A DNA stretch of 64,000 bases from Neobacillus pocheonensis (GCA_023702235.1 JAMQCR010000001.1:62001-126000); one strand, 5' to 3'. Positions 8,433 to 18,491 are shown, counted from the first letter of the stretch. Notes: generated by a model from the sequence alone, not told the origin. Translations and numbers: made by a program.

Positions 8433-8558
8433 ATAACTGTCTAGCTGCAGCGCCTAGGGGATCGGGGTCATAAGTCAATCCGTCCTGAAGGTTAAAAAGC
8501 AACCTTCAAGCCGGCTCGTCTTATGCCTGTCGCACTGAACAAGGCGCCTCCGCTTTTA
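8433..8558. repeat. Interspersed 'CTAGCT-CAGCGCCTAG...GGCGCCTCCGCTTTT' repeat, copy 2
   Basis: Best-preserved copy. Starts GATAACTGTCTAGCTGCAG and ends AAGGCGCCTCCGCTTTT; the GGCGCC ends are self-complementary to the AGCGCCT near the start. An internal hairpin is visible around GAAGGTTAAAAAGCAACCTTC. Placed between convergent erpA-like and yumC genes. Confidence 0.72.
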
Positions 8559-8561
8559 TTA

Positions 8562-9560
8562 TTATTTATTAAACATCGAAGAGCTATGAAGTGGCTGGAT
8601 TTTTGCTTTTGGATCAATGTAGGCTTTGGCATTGTTGACTGCAGTTGGAGCTTCGCCGAATCCACAAGCGATTAATTTCACTTTTCCATCGTAAGTGCAA
8701 ATATCACCAGCGGCATAGATTCCCGGTACATTCGTTTCCATTTTGGAATTAACAACAATGGAGTTCTTTTCAATTTCAAAGCCCCATTCTTTGATTGGAC
8801 CAAGAGAAGAAACAAATCCATAGTTACAAATGACAGCATCGACATCCAAGGTTTCTTTTCCTTCACCATTTGCCCCTTCAAGTACAACTTGTTTAATCCC
8901 AGTTTCATCACCGAGTAATTCAGCTGGTACATATGGAGTTTTCACATCGACTTTAGAATTGTATAAGTTCTCAACACTATGTTCATGTGCCCGGAATTTA
9001 TCTCGACGGTGAACAATCGTTACTTTTTTAGCAATTGGTTCTAGCATTAATGCCCAATCGACCGCTGAGTCACCACCGCCAAATACCACTACTTTTTGTC
9101 CGGCAAACTGGTTGAGGTCCTCAATAAAGTAATAGAGGTTCTTACGTTCATATTGTACAGCACTTTCCAATTCCAATCGGCGAGGTTGAAAGGCTCCATT
9201 TCCTGCCGTAATAATGACGGTTTTAGAATAATGAACTTCTTTATTCGTTGTTAACTTAAAAATGCCATCTTCTTGCTTTTCTAATTTTTCAACTGATTGC
9301 TCTAAAGCAATCTCGGGTTCAAACTTTTTCATTTGTTCTTTTAAATTATTTATTAGTTCTTGTGCACGGATTTTTGGAAAACCAGCAACATCATAAATAT
9401 ATTTTTCGGGATATAGCGCCGATAATTGACCGCCTAGTTGTGGCAAGCTTTCTATGATTTTCACTGATGCCTGTCTCATTCCACCGTAAAAAGCAGTAAA
9501 TAAACCGGTAGGACCGCCACCGATAATGGTAATATCATAAACCTTTTGTTTCTCTTGCAC
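8562..9560 (-). CDS. yumC: Ferredoxin--NADP(+) reductase type 2 (YumC)
   Basis: About 332 residues, thioredoxin-reductase-like flavoprotein without a CxxC. Motifs: [18 protein letters not shown] (FAD), [17 protein letters not shown] (NADPH) and [14 protein letters not shown] (FAD closing), with a C-terminal extension that stacks on FAD in Bacillus FNR. It reduces ferredoxin or flavodoxin using NADPH and is essential in B. subtilis. I prefer the GTG at 9560, which has GGAGGG 7 bases upstream, over the TTG at 9575 that overlaps this site. Confidence 0.92.
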   Translation of the reverse strand: MQEKQKVYDITIIGGGPTGLFTAFYGGMRQASVKIIESLPQLGGQLSALYPEKYIYDVAGFPKIRAQELINNLKEQMKKFEPEIALEQSVEKLEKQEDGIFKLTTNKEVHYSKTVIITAGNGAFQPRRLELESAVQYERKNLYYFIEDLNQFAGQKVVVFGGGDSAVDWALMLEPIAKKVTIVHRRDKFRAHEHSVENLYNSKVDVKTPYVPAELLGDETGIKQVVLEGANGEGKETLDVDAVICNYGFVSSLGPIKEWGFEIEKNSIVVNSKMETNVPGIYAAGDICTYDGKVKLIACGFGEAPTAVNNAKAYIDPKAKIQPLHSSSMFNK

Positions 9561-10027
9561 TCCGTATCCCTCCAACTAAGTAGTGACAAACTCCATTCCT
9601 TATAATACCATAATTTTTAAAAATCCTCACTTCTTTCAGTGGGAATATTCAGAGTGATGAGAATTGTTTTACTAGCATATAATGGAATAAAACCTAAAAA
9701 AGGTAATGGTTCCAATATTTTTAAATTGAATAATTTAAAAATATTGCTTGAAAATGAGATGAAAAAAGAATAAGATGAAATTTGGATATATTGTTACTAT
9801 TTTGTGACAAAAAAAGGACATTTTAATGGCTGAAGGGAAAGGTAATCCTTACTTTCATGCTAACAAATAACTGCGCCACTGTCTTTGCTAAATGGCGTGT
9901 TTTCTTTATCTTCATACGTGAATTATCTCACATACATTTTCCTTCTTAGCAAAATAAAATTCATGGATGCAGAGGAAGATAAGAAAAAGAGATTCTTATA
10001 AAAAATAAAAAGGTGGAAGTGATCACT
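9561..10027. other. Divergent intergenic region, AT-rich, with a perfect 15-bp hairpin
   Basis: About 470 bases without a convincing gene between divergent yumC and yumB. It contains a perfect inverted repeat at 9713-9746 (arms CAATATTTTTAAATT and its complement, loop GAAT) and an imperfect dyad at 9791-9810 (TTGTTAC / GTGACAA). A 38-codon open frame at 9657-9773 is not convincing. Confidence 0.5.
9713..9746. repeat. Perfect 15-bp AT-rich inverted repeat
   Basis: Arms CAATATTTTTAAATT and AATTTAAAAATATTG separated by GAAT. No T-run follows, so it is not an ordinary terminator. Confidence 0.7.
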
Positions 10028-11243
10028 TTGAAAAAGCCTAAAATTGTAATTATCGGTGCTGGATACGGTGGACTAATGACTACAGTTCGCTTGCAAAAGT
10101 TAATTGGTGTAAATGAAGCTGAAATTGTTTTAATCAATAAAAATGACTACCATTACGAAACAACATGGTTACATGAGGCTTCAGCTGGAACATTGCATCA
10201 TGATCGAGTCCGTTATGAGATTCGTGATGTTATTGATCGAAGCAAGGTTGAATTTGTTCAGGACTCTTGTTTAGAAATTAATAAAGACGAAAAGAAAGTG
10301 ATTTTAGAAAAAAGTGAAATCGCTTATGATTACCTCGTGGTTGCTCTTGGTGGTGAGCCAGAAACTTTCGGTATTAAAGGCTTAAAAGAATATGCATTTG
10401 GAATTACAAATGTAAATTCATCACGACAATTACGTGAGCACATTGAATACCAATTTGCTACCTACAATATGGAAGAAGAAAAGAACGATGACAGACTTTC
10501 TATCGTGGTAGGCGGTGCTGGTTTTACTGGGATTGAATTCCTTGGCGAATTAACTAACAGAATCCCTGAATTATGCCATGAATACGATGTGGACTTTCAT
10601 AAGGTGAAAATTATCTGTGTGGAAGCAGCCCCAACTGTGTTACCAGGATTTGACCCAGAATTAGTGAATTATGCTGTTTCTCAATTGCAGCGCAAGGGTG
10701 TAGAATTTTTAATTGGAACAGCGATTAAAGAATGTACTCCTGATGGAATCTTCGTAGCAAAAGGCGAAGATGAACCGCGTGAAATCAAGGCTGGAACTGT
10801 TGTTTGGGCAGCTGGGGTACGCGGAAATGCAGTCATTGAAAAATCAGGTTTTGAAGCGATGAAGGCGGGTAAAAGTACAGCCAGACCTACGTGTTCCTGG
10901 ATTCAATGATGTATTCATCATTGGTGATAGCTCTCTAATGATTAACGAAGAGATCAATCGTCCGTATCCTCCAACTGCACAAATTGCAATGCAGCAGGGT
11001 AAGGTTGTTGCGCGTAATATAGCAGCATTAGTACGCAATAAGACAGAACTTGAAACGTTTAAGTTCGATAATAAAGGAACAGTTTGCTCTCTTGGCGAAG
11101 ATGATGCGATTGGTGTTGTTTTTGGCAAAAAGCTAACTGGTGCAAAAGCAGCCTTCATGAAAAAAGTGGTAGATAATCGTTCCCTTTACATGATTGGCGG
11201 AGTATCTCTTGTACTGAAAAAGGGAAAATTTAAAGTGTTCTAA
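10028..11243 (+). pseudogene. yumB: NADH dehydrogenase-like flavoprotein YumB, frame interrupted
   Basis: About 405 residues when repaired. FAD motif [17 protein letters not shown] at the N-terminus, NADH motif [18 protein letters not shown] around residue 165, [12 protein letters not shown], then after the break [14 protein letters not shown] and a C-terminal region ending [18 protein letters not shown]. This is a full type-II NADH dehydrogenase layout, oxidising NADH at the membrane surface. Near 10863-10869 the frame shifts; the sequence AAGGCGGGT would be restored by a GGGCCGGG-like run. A TTG at 10028 with AGGTGG upstream is the likely start. Terminator follows at 11254. Confidence 0.85.
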
Positions 11244-11253
11244 TAGCAATCAT

Positions 11254-11285
11254 AGAAAAGGACAGAGAAATCTGCCCTTTTTTTG
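11254..11285 (+). terminator. Terminator after yumB
   Basis: Stem AAAAGGaCAGA / TCTGcCCTTTT with a short loop and a T7 run. Confidence 0.8.
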
Positions 11286-11325
11286 TTACAATAAATGTAT
11301 ATTATTATCCATTGGGAGGGTACAT

Positions 11326-11817
11326 ATGAGTAATCTGGAAAAACGTGGGAAGGTCTGGTTGGCTGTTTCCGGGTTGGTGAAATCTGCCGATGGTAAATGG
11401 CTTGTAGTAAAAAAAAGGTATGGAGGGCTAAAAGGACAATGGTCTCTGCCAGCAGGCTTTGTTGAGATGGGTGAAACAGTGGATGAAGCAGTTATAAGAG
11501 AAGTAAAAGAAGAAACAGGAATTAAGTGTGTTGTTAAAGGGTTGATAGGGTTAAGAACAGGCGTTATTAAGGAAGAAATTAGTGATAATTTGATCCTGTT
11601 TTTACTGGAGCCAAAAGAAATTGGACCACTTAAACATCAGGAAACTGAATTGTTTGAAGCCAAGTTTATGGCACCATTTGAGCTGCTCCGTGAAAAGGAA
11701 GCCTCAATCCTTCTTCAGTATCTTCTTAATCAGAATGAAGTTTCGCTTAAGCCTGGAATGGATGATCTGAACCCTGGTAATCAGTTTGGTTATACAGCTT
11801 ATAAAGTATTTTTTTAA
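11326..11817 (+). CDS. Nudix hydrolase
   Basis: 163 residues. The Nudix box is complete at about residues 45-67: G-x5-E-x7-REVKEE-TGI, seen as GFVEMGETVDEAVIREVKEE followed by TG. Enzymes of this type hydrolyse nucleoside diphosphates linked to another moiety; the substrate cannot be told here. The C-terminus (DDLNPGNQFGYTAYKVFF) is distinctive and not part of the box. RBS GGGAGGG before the ATG. Monocistronic between yumB and yuiA. Confidence 0.9.
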   Translation: MSNLEKRGKVWLAVSGLVKSADGKWLVVKKRYGGLKGQWSLPAGFVEMGETVDEAVIREVKEETGIKCVVKGLIGLRTGVIKEEISDNLILFLLEPKEIGPLKHQETELFEAKFMAPFELLREKEASILLQYLLNQNEVSLKPGMDDLNPGNQFGYTAYKVFF

Positions 11818-11972
11818 TTTTTAGAAAATTTAAGTAACTGTTAGAAAATGAAAGAAAACTTACGATGTATCCGTTTTCTTTTCTGTTTTTGCTTGTTTTT
11901 CCCTCTTTCCAAGCCTTCACCTTTTATGATATATTATCAGAAAATTAAGTTAATATTAGGAGGCTGATTGGG

Positions 11973-12098
11973 ATGACAGTGAAAACACTAGATCCAACAA
12001 AATGTGATTATTGTTCGGGGAATGGTTATTTTCAGTTACTGCTTGGAGGTTCGGAAACGTGTTCTTGTTGTAAAGGGACAGGAAAGAAAAAGGAATAA
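11973..12098 (+). CDS. yuiA: YuiA family small zinc-finger-like protein
   Basis: 41 residues, below many gene-finder limits. Two CxxC-type knuckles are visible: KCDYCSGNGYF near residue 10 and ETCSCCKGTGKK near residue 28, a miniature DnaJ-like CxxCxGxG arrangement that probably binds one zinc ion. Start ATG at 11973 with AGGAGG about 8 bases upstream. It lies immediately before the yuiB gene as in B. subtilis yuiA-yuiB-yuiC. Function unknown. Confidence 0.85.
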   Translation: MTVKTLDPTKCDYCSGNGYFQLLLGGSETCSCCKGTGKKKE

Positions 12099-12229
12099 GA
12101 CTTAAGGCTAAGAATTACCTGCTTCTTCGAATTTTCGAGAGGCTATTTTTTTGGCCGAAAACTAGTAAATATTGACTCCCCTGTGGACATTCAGTAAACT
12201 TAGAATTGATGTGTGAGGGGGAATCTTAG

Positions 12230-12553
12230 GTGCAGATGAGCATTGTTGTCTTAGTTATTTCAATATTGTTATTTTTTGTTTTATTTTTTGGAATTGGATT
12301 TATTCTAAATATGCTTTTAAGAATGTCATGGATTATGGCATTCATTTACCCCATCATTGCTATTCTTATTGTAGATAAAGTGCGTTTTATTGAATATTTT
12401 ACAAATAGTAAATATGCGTTTCAACAACTTGGACATCGGATTAGTTCTTTAGCTATAGCAGATATCCTGATTTTACTTAGCGGGCTGGCAGGAGCAATAG
12501 CTGCGGGAATTACGATCAAGCTATTACGAAAAAACGGATACCAAATGTTTTAA
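12230..12553 (+). CDS. yuiB: YuiB family membrane protein
   Basis: About 107 residues with three hydrophobic segments: residues 4-27 (with LFFVLFFGIGFILNMLLR), 33-50 (IMAFIYPIIAILIV) and 75-98 (IADILILLSGLAGAIAAGI). Matches the YuiB family and its genome position. Start is GTG at 12230 with a GGGGG element upstream; the ATG at 12236 is an alternative. Function unknown. Confidence 0.82.
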   Translation: MQMSIVVLVISILLFFVLFFGIGFILNMLLRMSWIMAFIYPIIAILIVDKVRFIEYFTNSKYAFQQLGHRISSLAIADILILLSGLAGAIAAGITIKLLRKNGYQMF

Positions 12554-12580
12554 GAGGCCAATTTTGGTCTCTTTTTTTGA
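12553..12580 (+). terminator. Terminator after yuiB
   Basis: AAGAGGCCAA / TTGGTCTCTT stem with one G-T pair, minimal loop and a T7 run. Confidence 0.8.
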
Positions 12581-12700
12581 AAAAGGACAGTAACTTATTA
12601 ATTATCTGAATTTTTAAATAAATAATTATTTTTTTTCCTCCCTTTTTGAATAATTCATTGCCCCTTGGGAAATGAATATTTTGGGAGGAGTGAAATTTTG

Positions 12701-13420
12701 ATGAGTAAAATAAAAAACGGGATGAGACGTTTAGCCATGACATGTCTATTTTTACTGGCACTGGTAGCGACATTTCAATCAATATCTGGCATAAAAGCAG
12801 AATCCCTTTTTTCATTTGCAAATTTTAAAACGGAAGAACAGCTGCTGGAGGATGAAGCTAGTTCTCAAGTGACTCATAAATTAAAATCCATTGCCCTTGC
12901 TATTAAGAATATTAATCAATTTGTACAATTGGATCCTCTCATTTCGTCCAATGTAGCTATTGCTAAGGCCCCGCCAACATTAGAGAATGCCTTTGATTGG
13001 ACCAAGTATCCAAAGGAAACCGTATTGGCAACAGGATATACAGCCGGATATGAGTCTACAGGTAAATATAAAGGAAATCCGGAATATGGAATTACCTATT
13101 CAGGGGTTAAAGTGAAACGCGATTTATATTCAACTGTAGCAGCAGATTTAAATGTTTTCCCTATCGGTACCATCCTCTTTATCCCAGGATATGGATATGG
13201 AGTGGTAGCAGATAAAGGTGGCGCAATTAATGGAAATGAATTAGACCTTTATTATGAAACCGTTGCAGATGTGTATAAATTATGGGGAAAAAAGAAGCTT
13301 GATATCTTTGTTGTTAAAAAAGGTGACGGAAAACTAACCGAGGAACAATTACAAGCATTAAATGAAAATGAATCCATGCAGGTATTTCGCCAGCAGTATA
13401 TTAGTTCTGAAAGAAGGTAA
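12701..13420 (+). CDS. yuiC: 3D-domain protein YuiC (putative lytic transglycosylase-like)
   Basis: About 239 residues. A hydrophobic N-terminal segment near residues 10-26 acts as signal or anchor. The C-terminal half is a 3D domain: [15 protein letters not shown], then [20 protein letters not shown] and the name-giving [18 protein letters not shown] with three conserved Asp residues. This is the MltA-like catalytic fold found in YuiC, Sps and YocH/YabE proteins. YuiC is described as a stationary-phase survival-type muralytic enzyme. ATG at 12701 follows GGGAGGAGTG. A terminator follows at 13424. Confidence 0.9.
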   Translation: MSKIKNGMRRLAMTCLFLLALVATFQSISGIKAESLFSFANFKTEEQLLEDEASSQVTHKLKSIALAIKNINQFVQLDPLISSNVAIAKAPPTLENAFDWTKYPKETVLATGYTAGYESTGKYKGNPEYGITYSGVKVKRDLYSTVAADLNVFPIGTILFIPGYGYGVVADKGGAINGNELDLYYETVADVYKLWGKKKLDIFVVKKGDGKLTEEQLQALNENESMQVFRQQYISSERR

Positions 13421-13423
13421 AAG

Positions 13424-13452
13424 AAAAAACAGGCCAAAGGCCTGTTTTTTTT
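13424..13452 (+). terminator. Terminator after yuiC
   Basis: AAAACAGGCC / GGCCTGTTTT stem, AAA loop, T8 run. Confidence 0.85.
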
Positions 13453-13493
13453 ATAGAATGGAAATAATGAAAGTAATAAAGGAGGCCCTTTTT

Positions 13494-13871
13494 ATGAATG
13501 AGTATCCTTGGGAATACTATGAGTTCTTTATTAAATTTAATGAAGGGGATTATTATACCTGTCACGATCTACTTGAAGAAATGTGGATGACAGAAAAGGA
13601 TAACCTATTTTTAAAGGGACTGTTGCAAATGAGTGTTGCGATCTATCATTATGAATATGGGAATGTGAAAGGGGCTAGGGTGATGATGCAAACTGCTCAC
13701 GACTATTTACAAGGGTATCGACCTAAGTTCTGGGACTTAGATCTAGAAAAGGTCTTTCCTTTTATTGAACAATGCCTTTCTTTATTTCCGAAAGAAATTG
13801 ATAAGGTCCCTTTTGAAAAAGTGAATGATTTGCCGATATTGCCACGCTTATTTGTGTATCTAGAAGATTAG
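13494..13871 (+). CDS. DUF309 domain protein
   Basis: 125 residues, all-helical. The family motif FNEGDYYTCHDLLEEMWM near residue 14 with later LKGLLQMSVAIYHYEYGN is diagnostic of DUF309. Start ATG at 13494 with AAAGGAGG upstream. Cytosolic, function unknown. It sits between yuiC and pepA. Confidence 0.88.
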   Translation: MNEYPWEYYEFFIKFNEGDYYTCHDLLEEMWMTEKDNLFLKGLLQMSVAIYHYEYGNVKGARVMMQTAHDYLQGYRPKFWDLDLEKVFPFIEQCLSLFPKEIDKVPFEKVNDLPILPRLFVYLED

Positions 13872-13934
13872 ATAGGCGAAATAAAAAAATTTTTCCGATA
13901 TAATAAGAACATATTCATACGGGGGGAATGGGAC

Positions 13935-15444
13935 ATGTTTCAAGTCGCAGCAGAAATTGAATTTTCTAAACAACATGAGGGTTTAGTTGTCGGTCTTTTT
14001 GACAAACCAGAAAAATTTACTGGACGATTAACTAAACTCGATGAACTTTTTGAAGGGCAGCTTACAGAGCTCGTAAAAACAGGTGATATCTCAGCTAAAT
14101 TAAAAAGTATTAGTAAAGTACATAGTTTTGGTAAGATTGGATCAAAAAGAATTTGGTTTGTAGGTCTTGGGAAGGAAAAAGAATTAACCTTTGAAAAACT
14201 GGCTGAGGCTCTTGGGAAGGTGTTTAAGGAGTTAAAAGCAGCAAAGCTAGAGGAAACAGCGCTGCTATTAGATTCATTTACTTCTGAGCAAGTGGAAGGA
14301 TTAGATGCTTCCCATGCTGTGGGCGAAGCGTTAGCTTTATCTACCTACCATTTTGAGGGCTACAAGCAAAGATCTAATGATCCGGAAAAAAGCTTGAAAA
14401 ATTTCACAGTTTACAGTGAAGCATACGACCTGGAGGAAATCCAAGCATCATTAGCGGTTGGTTATGCTTTTGGCAAAGGGACCAACTCGGCGCGTACTCT
14501 CGTTAATACGCCAGGGAATTTACTAACGGCAACGGAGATGGCAAAGTATGCCAAAGAGCTTGCTGGCAAGTATGATTTTGAAGTAGAAATATTAGAAAAA
14601 GATGAAATTGAAAAACTCGGTATGGGCGCATTTCTGGCTGTCAATCAAGGGTCGGTGGAGCCTCCAAAGATGATTGTGCTAAAATATCAAGGAAAAGATC
14701 AATGGGAAGATGTCATTGGACTTGTTGGAAAAGGAATCACCTTTGATACAGGTGGTTACTCCATTAAAACAAAAGCCGGAATTGTTGGCATGAAGTCGGA
14801 TATGGGTGGAGCAGCTGCCGTTCTCGGTGCGATGGAAATTATCGGAGAAATTAAGCCCGAACAAAACGTTGTCGCCGTCATTCCTTCAACGGATAACATG
14901 ATTAGCGGCGGTGCTTTTAAACCAGATGATGTTATTACATCCATGAGTGGAAAGACCATTGAAGTGTTAAATACAGATGCTGAAGGCGGGCTTGTTTTAG
15001 CAGATGCGATTACCTATGCAAAACATCACGGTGCTGATTATTTAGTCGATGTAGCGACCTTAACGGGTGGTGTGATTACGGCACTTGGCCTTCCATACAA
15101 CAGGAGCGATGACCAACCACGAGCTGCTGTTTGAACAGGTCTTGGAGGCATCAATGGAAGCCGGTGAGCAGATTTGGCAATTGCCATTGTTTGAAACGGA
15201 GAAACAACGAGTAAGAAACAGTAAGGTAGCTGATTTAAATAATTCCCCCGGATCAGAAGGCCATGCCATTGTCGCGGGGGCGTTTATTGGGGAATTTGCC
15301 GAAGGGACGCCGTGGGTTCATTTAGATATTGCTGGCACAGCCACAACCTCTAAGGAATATAACCTTGGTCCATCTGGAGGAACAGGGGTAATGACTCGCA
15401 CACTTGCTTTATTCGTGGAACGGTTTGAGCCGATTAAAAAGTAA
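13935..15444 (+). pseudogene. pepA: Leucyl (cytosol) aminopeptidase, frame interrupted
   Basis: Repaired length about 500 residues, M17 family. N-terminal macro-like domain, then the catalytic domain with [17 protein letters not shown] (metal-binding Lys/Asp) and the signature [17 protein letters not shown] near residue 350, both carried by the first frame. After a frame change near 15087-15095 the second frame continues [13 protein letters not shown] sequence to [14 protein letters not shown] and a normal C-terminus. It removes N-terminal residues from peptides in the cytosol with two divalent metals. The break is at a GGCC and needs one base removed or two added. Confidence 0.9.
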
Positions 15445-15566
15445 GGCCTTGGCCTCTGGAGACCTCTCTGGAGGTTTTATAATTTCTGAAAAGGCCCACT
15501 CCAATTCCTTTACCTTCGCATATGAAATAGTGTAGGCAAGTATAGATGAAAAGGAGGTAAGGCTGC

Positions 15567-15788
15567 ATGTACCCTTATCGAAATCCTTACCCGGTACATG
15601 ATCAAAGATTTTTCGGTTTCTTTGGATTGCCATTAGCAGGTGCCTTTCTAGGTGGTTTAATAGGAGGCGGGATAGGAGGAGCATTGGCTAGCCGGCCATT
15701 TTATGGAGGCTATCCAGGTTTTGGCTATCCCCCAATAGGTTATCCCCCAATGGGCTACCCTGGTATGGGCTATCCAGGCTTTTATTAA
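15567..15788 (+). CDS. Gly/Pro/Tyr-rich small protein with GYP repeats
   Basis: 73 residues. A short Tyr/Pro-rich head (MYPYRNPYPVHDQRFFGFFG) precedes a glycine-zipper-like hydrophobic stretch (AGAFLGGLIGGGIGGALA), then a tail of repeated GYP/GYPP units. Low-complexity tails of this type occur in Bacillus spore coat or exosporium proteins and VrrA/B-like proteins. RBS AAGGAGG precedes the ATG. I infer an envelope or spore-surface role; it resembles in composition the GYP protein at 19495. Confidence 0.65.
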   Translation: MYPYRNPYPVHDQRFFGFFGLPLAGAFLGGLIGGGIGGALASRPFYGGYPGFGYPPIGYPPMGYPGMGYPGFY

Positions 15789-15794
15789 CAAAGT

Positions 15795-15822
15795 AAAAAA
15801 CAGCTCATGTAGCTGTTTTTTC
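15795..15822 (+). terminator. Terminator after GYP small protein
   Basis: AAAAACAGCT / AGCTGTTTTT stem with a 5-base loop and T run. Confidence 0.85.
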
Positions 15823-15905
15823 ATTTTGAAAAAGGAAAATTAACAACAGTAGAGAATAGTTAATTTATTGTGCCAACATTTTACATATTAATTGGAGGGA
15901 TAAGA

Positions 15906-16289
15906 ATGATAAAAAACACATTAATTGAAGCTTTAGGTATTGAGATCACCCTTTTAGAACGAGGAAAAGTCATCGCAACCATGCCAGTAGATGAACGGAC
16001 ACGCCAGCCTGTAGGGTTACTTCATGGAGGAGCATCTGTTGCATTAGCGGAAACAGTTGCTAGCGTGGGTGCCTATGAATTAGTGGATAAAGAAACGGAA
16101 GGAGTTGCGGGTCTAGAAATCAATGCGAATCATGTTCGCCCAAAAACAGAAGGGCTAGTTACAGCAGTAGCTACGGTTTTGCATCAAGGAAAAACAACAA
16201 TGGTTTGGGATATTAAAATTACTGATGAACAGGACCGCTTAATTTGCGTTTCCCGATGTACAATGGCAGTTTTAAAATTGAAAAAGTAG
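15906..16289 (+). CDS. Hotdog-fold thioesterase, PaaI/MenI-like (YuxO)
   Basis: 127 residues. PaaI-type hotdog motif: RTRQPVGLLHGGASVALAE near residues 40-55, where HGG and the following Glu form the active site, then GLEINANHVRP. Close to YuxO/MenI, which hydrolyses 1,4-dihydroxy-2-naphthoyl-CoA in menaquinone biosynthesis; that specific role is likely but not certain. ATG at 15906 with GGAGGG 6 bases upstream, which rules out an upstream in-frame ATG. Confidence 0.85.
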   Translation: MIKNTLIEALGIEITLLERGKVIATMPVDERTRQPVGLLHGGASVALAETVASVGAYELVDKETEGVAGLEINANHVRPKTEGLVTAVATVLHQGKTTMVWDIKITDEQDRLICVSRCTMAVLKLKK

Positions 16290-16302
16290 CAGAGCAGCTT
16301 CT

Positions 16303-16338
16303 TAATGGATGGGGATATTTTCCTATCCTTTTTTCTGT
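16303..16338 (+). terminator. Terminator after hotdog thioesterase
   Basis: GGATgGGGA / TCCtATCC stem with a T6 run. Confidence 0.65.
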
Positions 16339-16493
16339 TTTCAGGATCGTATATTGTAGAAAAATTTAAAAAATTAGAATCAATTTCATGATATAATAAA
16401 AGAAATTAAAAAATAGAAAATAAGCACAATTTTTTGTACAGGTTTCTTTATATAATGGTAGTAAAGAAGATTGTCAGAAAGGTGGGGAAAATA

Positions 16494-17114
16494 TTGAAAG
16501 GAAGGCGGCAGTATTTATTTATTGATTTTGAGTTTACCATGCCTGAACGAAAGGCCCGGATGAAAGATTTTTTCGCTGAAATTATTGAGGTAGGAATTGT
16601 CTCGGTTGTTGATGATCAAATTACTGAACAATTCTCATCGTTTGTTACACCACTTAAATTTCCACTTTTATCAGAACGCTGTAAATCATTCTTACATATT
16701 TCGCAGCAGCAAGTTGACAATGGGCTATCCATTTATGAGCTTGTAAGAAAAATGGAGGAATTCAATAAAAATTACGAAACGACCATTGTTACTTGGGGAA
16801 ATATGGATATGAAGGTGCTGCGTCAAAACTGTTTAAAGGCTGGGGTCTCTTTTCCATATAATGGAGCTGAATTAGATTTATCAATGGAATATAAGCGATT
16901 CTTCGGTGACCAAAATCAAACAGGCTTATGGAAGGCAGTTCAGGAGTATGGCAAAGAAGGAACAGGCAGGCATCATCGGGCCCTCGACGATGCATTGACC
17001 ACTTATAATATATTCCGGCTTGTTGAAAAGGATAAACGTTATTTAGAAAAACCAAAACCAACAACAATTGGTGACCGTGTTGATTTTTCAAAGCTATTCA
17101 GTGAATTCGCATAA
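16494..17114 (+). CDS. kapD: 3'-5' exonuclease KapD (KinA pathway inhibitor)
   Basis: 206 residues. DEDDh exonuclease motifs: Exo I LFIDFEFTMPE near residue 9, Exo II around VTWGNMDMKVL, Exo III HHRALDDALTTYNIF near residue 165. KapD inhibits the KinA branch of the sporulation phosphorelay in B. subtilis when overproduced. The start is TTG at 16494 with AAGGTGGGG upstream; open frame extends further 5' without a better site. Convergent with kapB. Confidence 0.9.
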   Translation: MKGRRQYLFIDFEFTMPERKARMKDFFAEIIEVGIVSVVDDQITEQFSSFVTPLKFPLLSERCKSFLHISQQQVDNGLSIYELVRKMEEFNKNYETTIVTWGNMDMKVLRQNCLKAGVSFPYNGAELDLSMEYKRFFGDQNQTGLWKAVQEYGKEGTGRHHRALDDALTTYNIFRLVEKDKRYLEKPKPTTIGDRVDFSKLFSEFA

Positions 17115-17150
17115 AAGGCCAAATCATAAAACTTGATTTGGCCTTTGCTA
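17114..17150. terminator. Bidirectional terminator kapD / kapB
   Basis: AAAGGCCAAATCA / TGATTTGGCCTTT perfect stem with a 7-base loop. Confidence 0.9.
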
Positions 17151-17159
17151 TTGCTTTTC

Positions 17160-17540
17160 TTACTTAAAATAATCTCTTTCTAGCGACTCGAACATTTTTA
17201 AGCTCATATTCGCCCATGGTGATGAAGTTTCCGTTAATTCCTTTTTCATTTTTTCCACCGCTTCTTTTAAGGAAACCTGATAATCAGGAACATCATCCGT
17301 AAAATGCTTGACCATTTGTTTCGGAATATTTGCTTGTTCTCTAAAGGCAAGTGCTCGTCTTTCATGGAAAATAAGAACGTCTGCGTCTTTTGGGTTGTGG
17401 AGGTCACCTTGCATCGGGTGTTTAACCACAGCTAACACTCTTACTAAAAAGCCTTGGGGACGCACCTCTGTAATTTCTCCAATATATTTCCCCGTTTTAT
17501 AAATGGCTGTTACGGTATCGCCAATCTGGAATTCTGACAC
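17160..17540 (-). CDS. kapB: Kinase-associated protein B (KapB)
   Basis: 126 residues. IGDTVTAIYKTGKYIGEITE at the start and KHPMQGDLHNPKDADVLIFH with FHERRALAFREQANIPK in the middle match KapB, the protein required for KinB activity in sporulation initiation. Chosen start is GTG at 17540 with GGGGG 7 bases upstream. kinB is not next to it, unlike some relatives. Convergent with kapD. Confidence 0.88.
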   Translation of the reverse strand: MSEFQIGDTVTAIYKTGKYIGEITEVRPQGFLVRVLAVVKHPMQGDLHNPKDADVLIFHERRALAFREQANIPKQMVKHFTDDVPDYQVSLKEAVEKMKKELTETSSPWANMSLKMFESLERDYFK

Positions 17541-17659
17541 CACTTTTCCCCCTATCAAAAAATTCATAATTTCTCTTTCATTATGAAACATCCATTTTAA
17601 AAAAACAAAGTGCAAAATAGGATATTTTCGGTTAAATTAAAAAAATGGAGGGATGATAA

Positions 17660-18400
17660 ATGAGAAAAAGTTTGCAAATATGGGCTTGCGTTTTGGTAGT
17701 AATTCTAATTTTGGCCGCTTGTGGGACAAGCAATGCAAAAAACGAAACGAATCAAAAAAGTGCCACGCCAAGAACGGAACAGAAGGAAGGAAATAAAAAG
17801 GTGACGAATACAGCTTATCCACAACTTTCAACCAACGTGTCTGATAATGAAAAATTAGTTGAAATGGAAACATCGCTGGGGACAATTAAAATTAAATTAT
17901 TCCCTGAGTATGCTCCGAAAGCCGTGGAAAATTTTGTGAAACACAGCGAGCAAGGGTATTATAACGGCCTCATTTTTCACCGCGTCATCAAAGGCTTTAT
18001 GATTCAAGGCGGAGATCCGAATGGCGATGGAACGGGCGGGGAAAGCATTTGGGGTCACCCTTTTGAAGATGAGTTCTCTAATAATCTCTTTAATCTCCGC
18101 GGAGCGTTATCGATGGCGAATTCGGGCGAAAACACCAATGGCAGTCAGTTTTTTATCGTTCAAAATACAAAACTGGATCCATCGATAAAAACGCAAATGG
18201 AAAAATTGGGTTATCCGAAAGAGATTATTGATGCTTATGCGAAACATGGTGGAACACCGTGGCTTGATCATAAACATACCGTGTTTGGACAAGTCATCGA
18301 AGGGATGGATATGGTAGATAAGATTGCCAACACCACTACGGACGCCAAGGATAAGCCAGAAAAAGATGTTGTTATTAAAAAAATTAAGGTAATAAAATAG
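17660..18400 (+). CDS. Lipoprotein peptidyl-prolyl cis-trans isomerase (cyclophilin)
   Basis: 246 residues. Lipoprotein signal with lipobox LAACGTS at about residue 21, a charged Lys/Glu/Asn linker, then a cyclophilin domain from about residue 70: [20 protein letters not shown] carries the catalytic Arg and Gln-Gly-Gly-Asp, followed by [13 protein letters not shown] and the His in [16 protein letters not shown]. It should accelerate proline isomerisation of exported proteins on the outer membrane face. RBS GGAGGG before ATG. Distinct from PrsA (parvulin). Confidence 0.92.
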   Translation: MRKSLQIWACVLVVILILAACGTSNAKNETNQKSATPRTEQKEGNKKVTNTAYPQLSTNVSDNEKLVEMETSLGTIKIKLFPEYAPKAVENFVKHSEQGYYNGLIFHRVIKGFMIQGGDPNGDGTGGESIWGHPFEDEFSNNLFNLRGALSMANSGENTNGSQFFIVQNTKLDPSIKTQMEKLGYPKEIIDAYAKHGGTPWLDHKHTVFGQVIEGMDMVDKIANTTTDAKDKPEKDVVIKKIKVIK

Positions 18401-18491
18401 CCGTAAATGGGACGGACAATAAATTGGTATGAAATGTTATTTGTTGCTATAATAAATCATTGAACAGACCTTAAAGGAAAGGGAGAAAAAG

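Noticed and set aside
9657..9773. 38-codon open frame in the yumC-yumB gap
   Set aside because: No proper ribosome site, no family resemblance, and it spans the perfect inverted repeat.
9791..9810. Rex or ResD operator upstream of yumB
   Set aside because: TTGTTAC/GTGACAA differs from the Rex consensus TTGTGAAN4TTCACAA at several positions.
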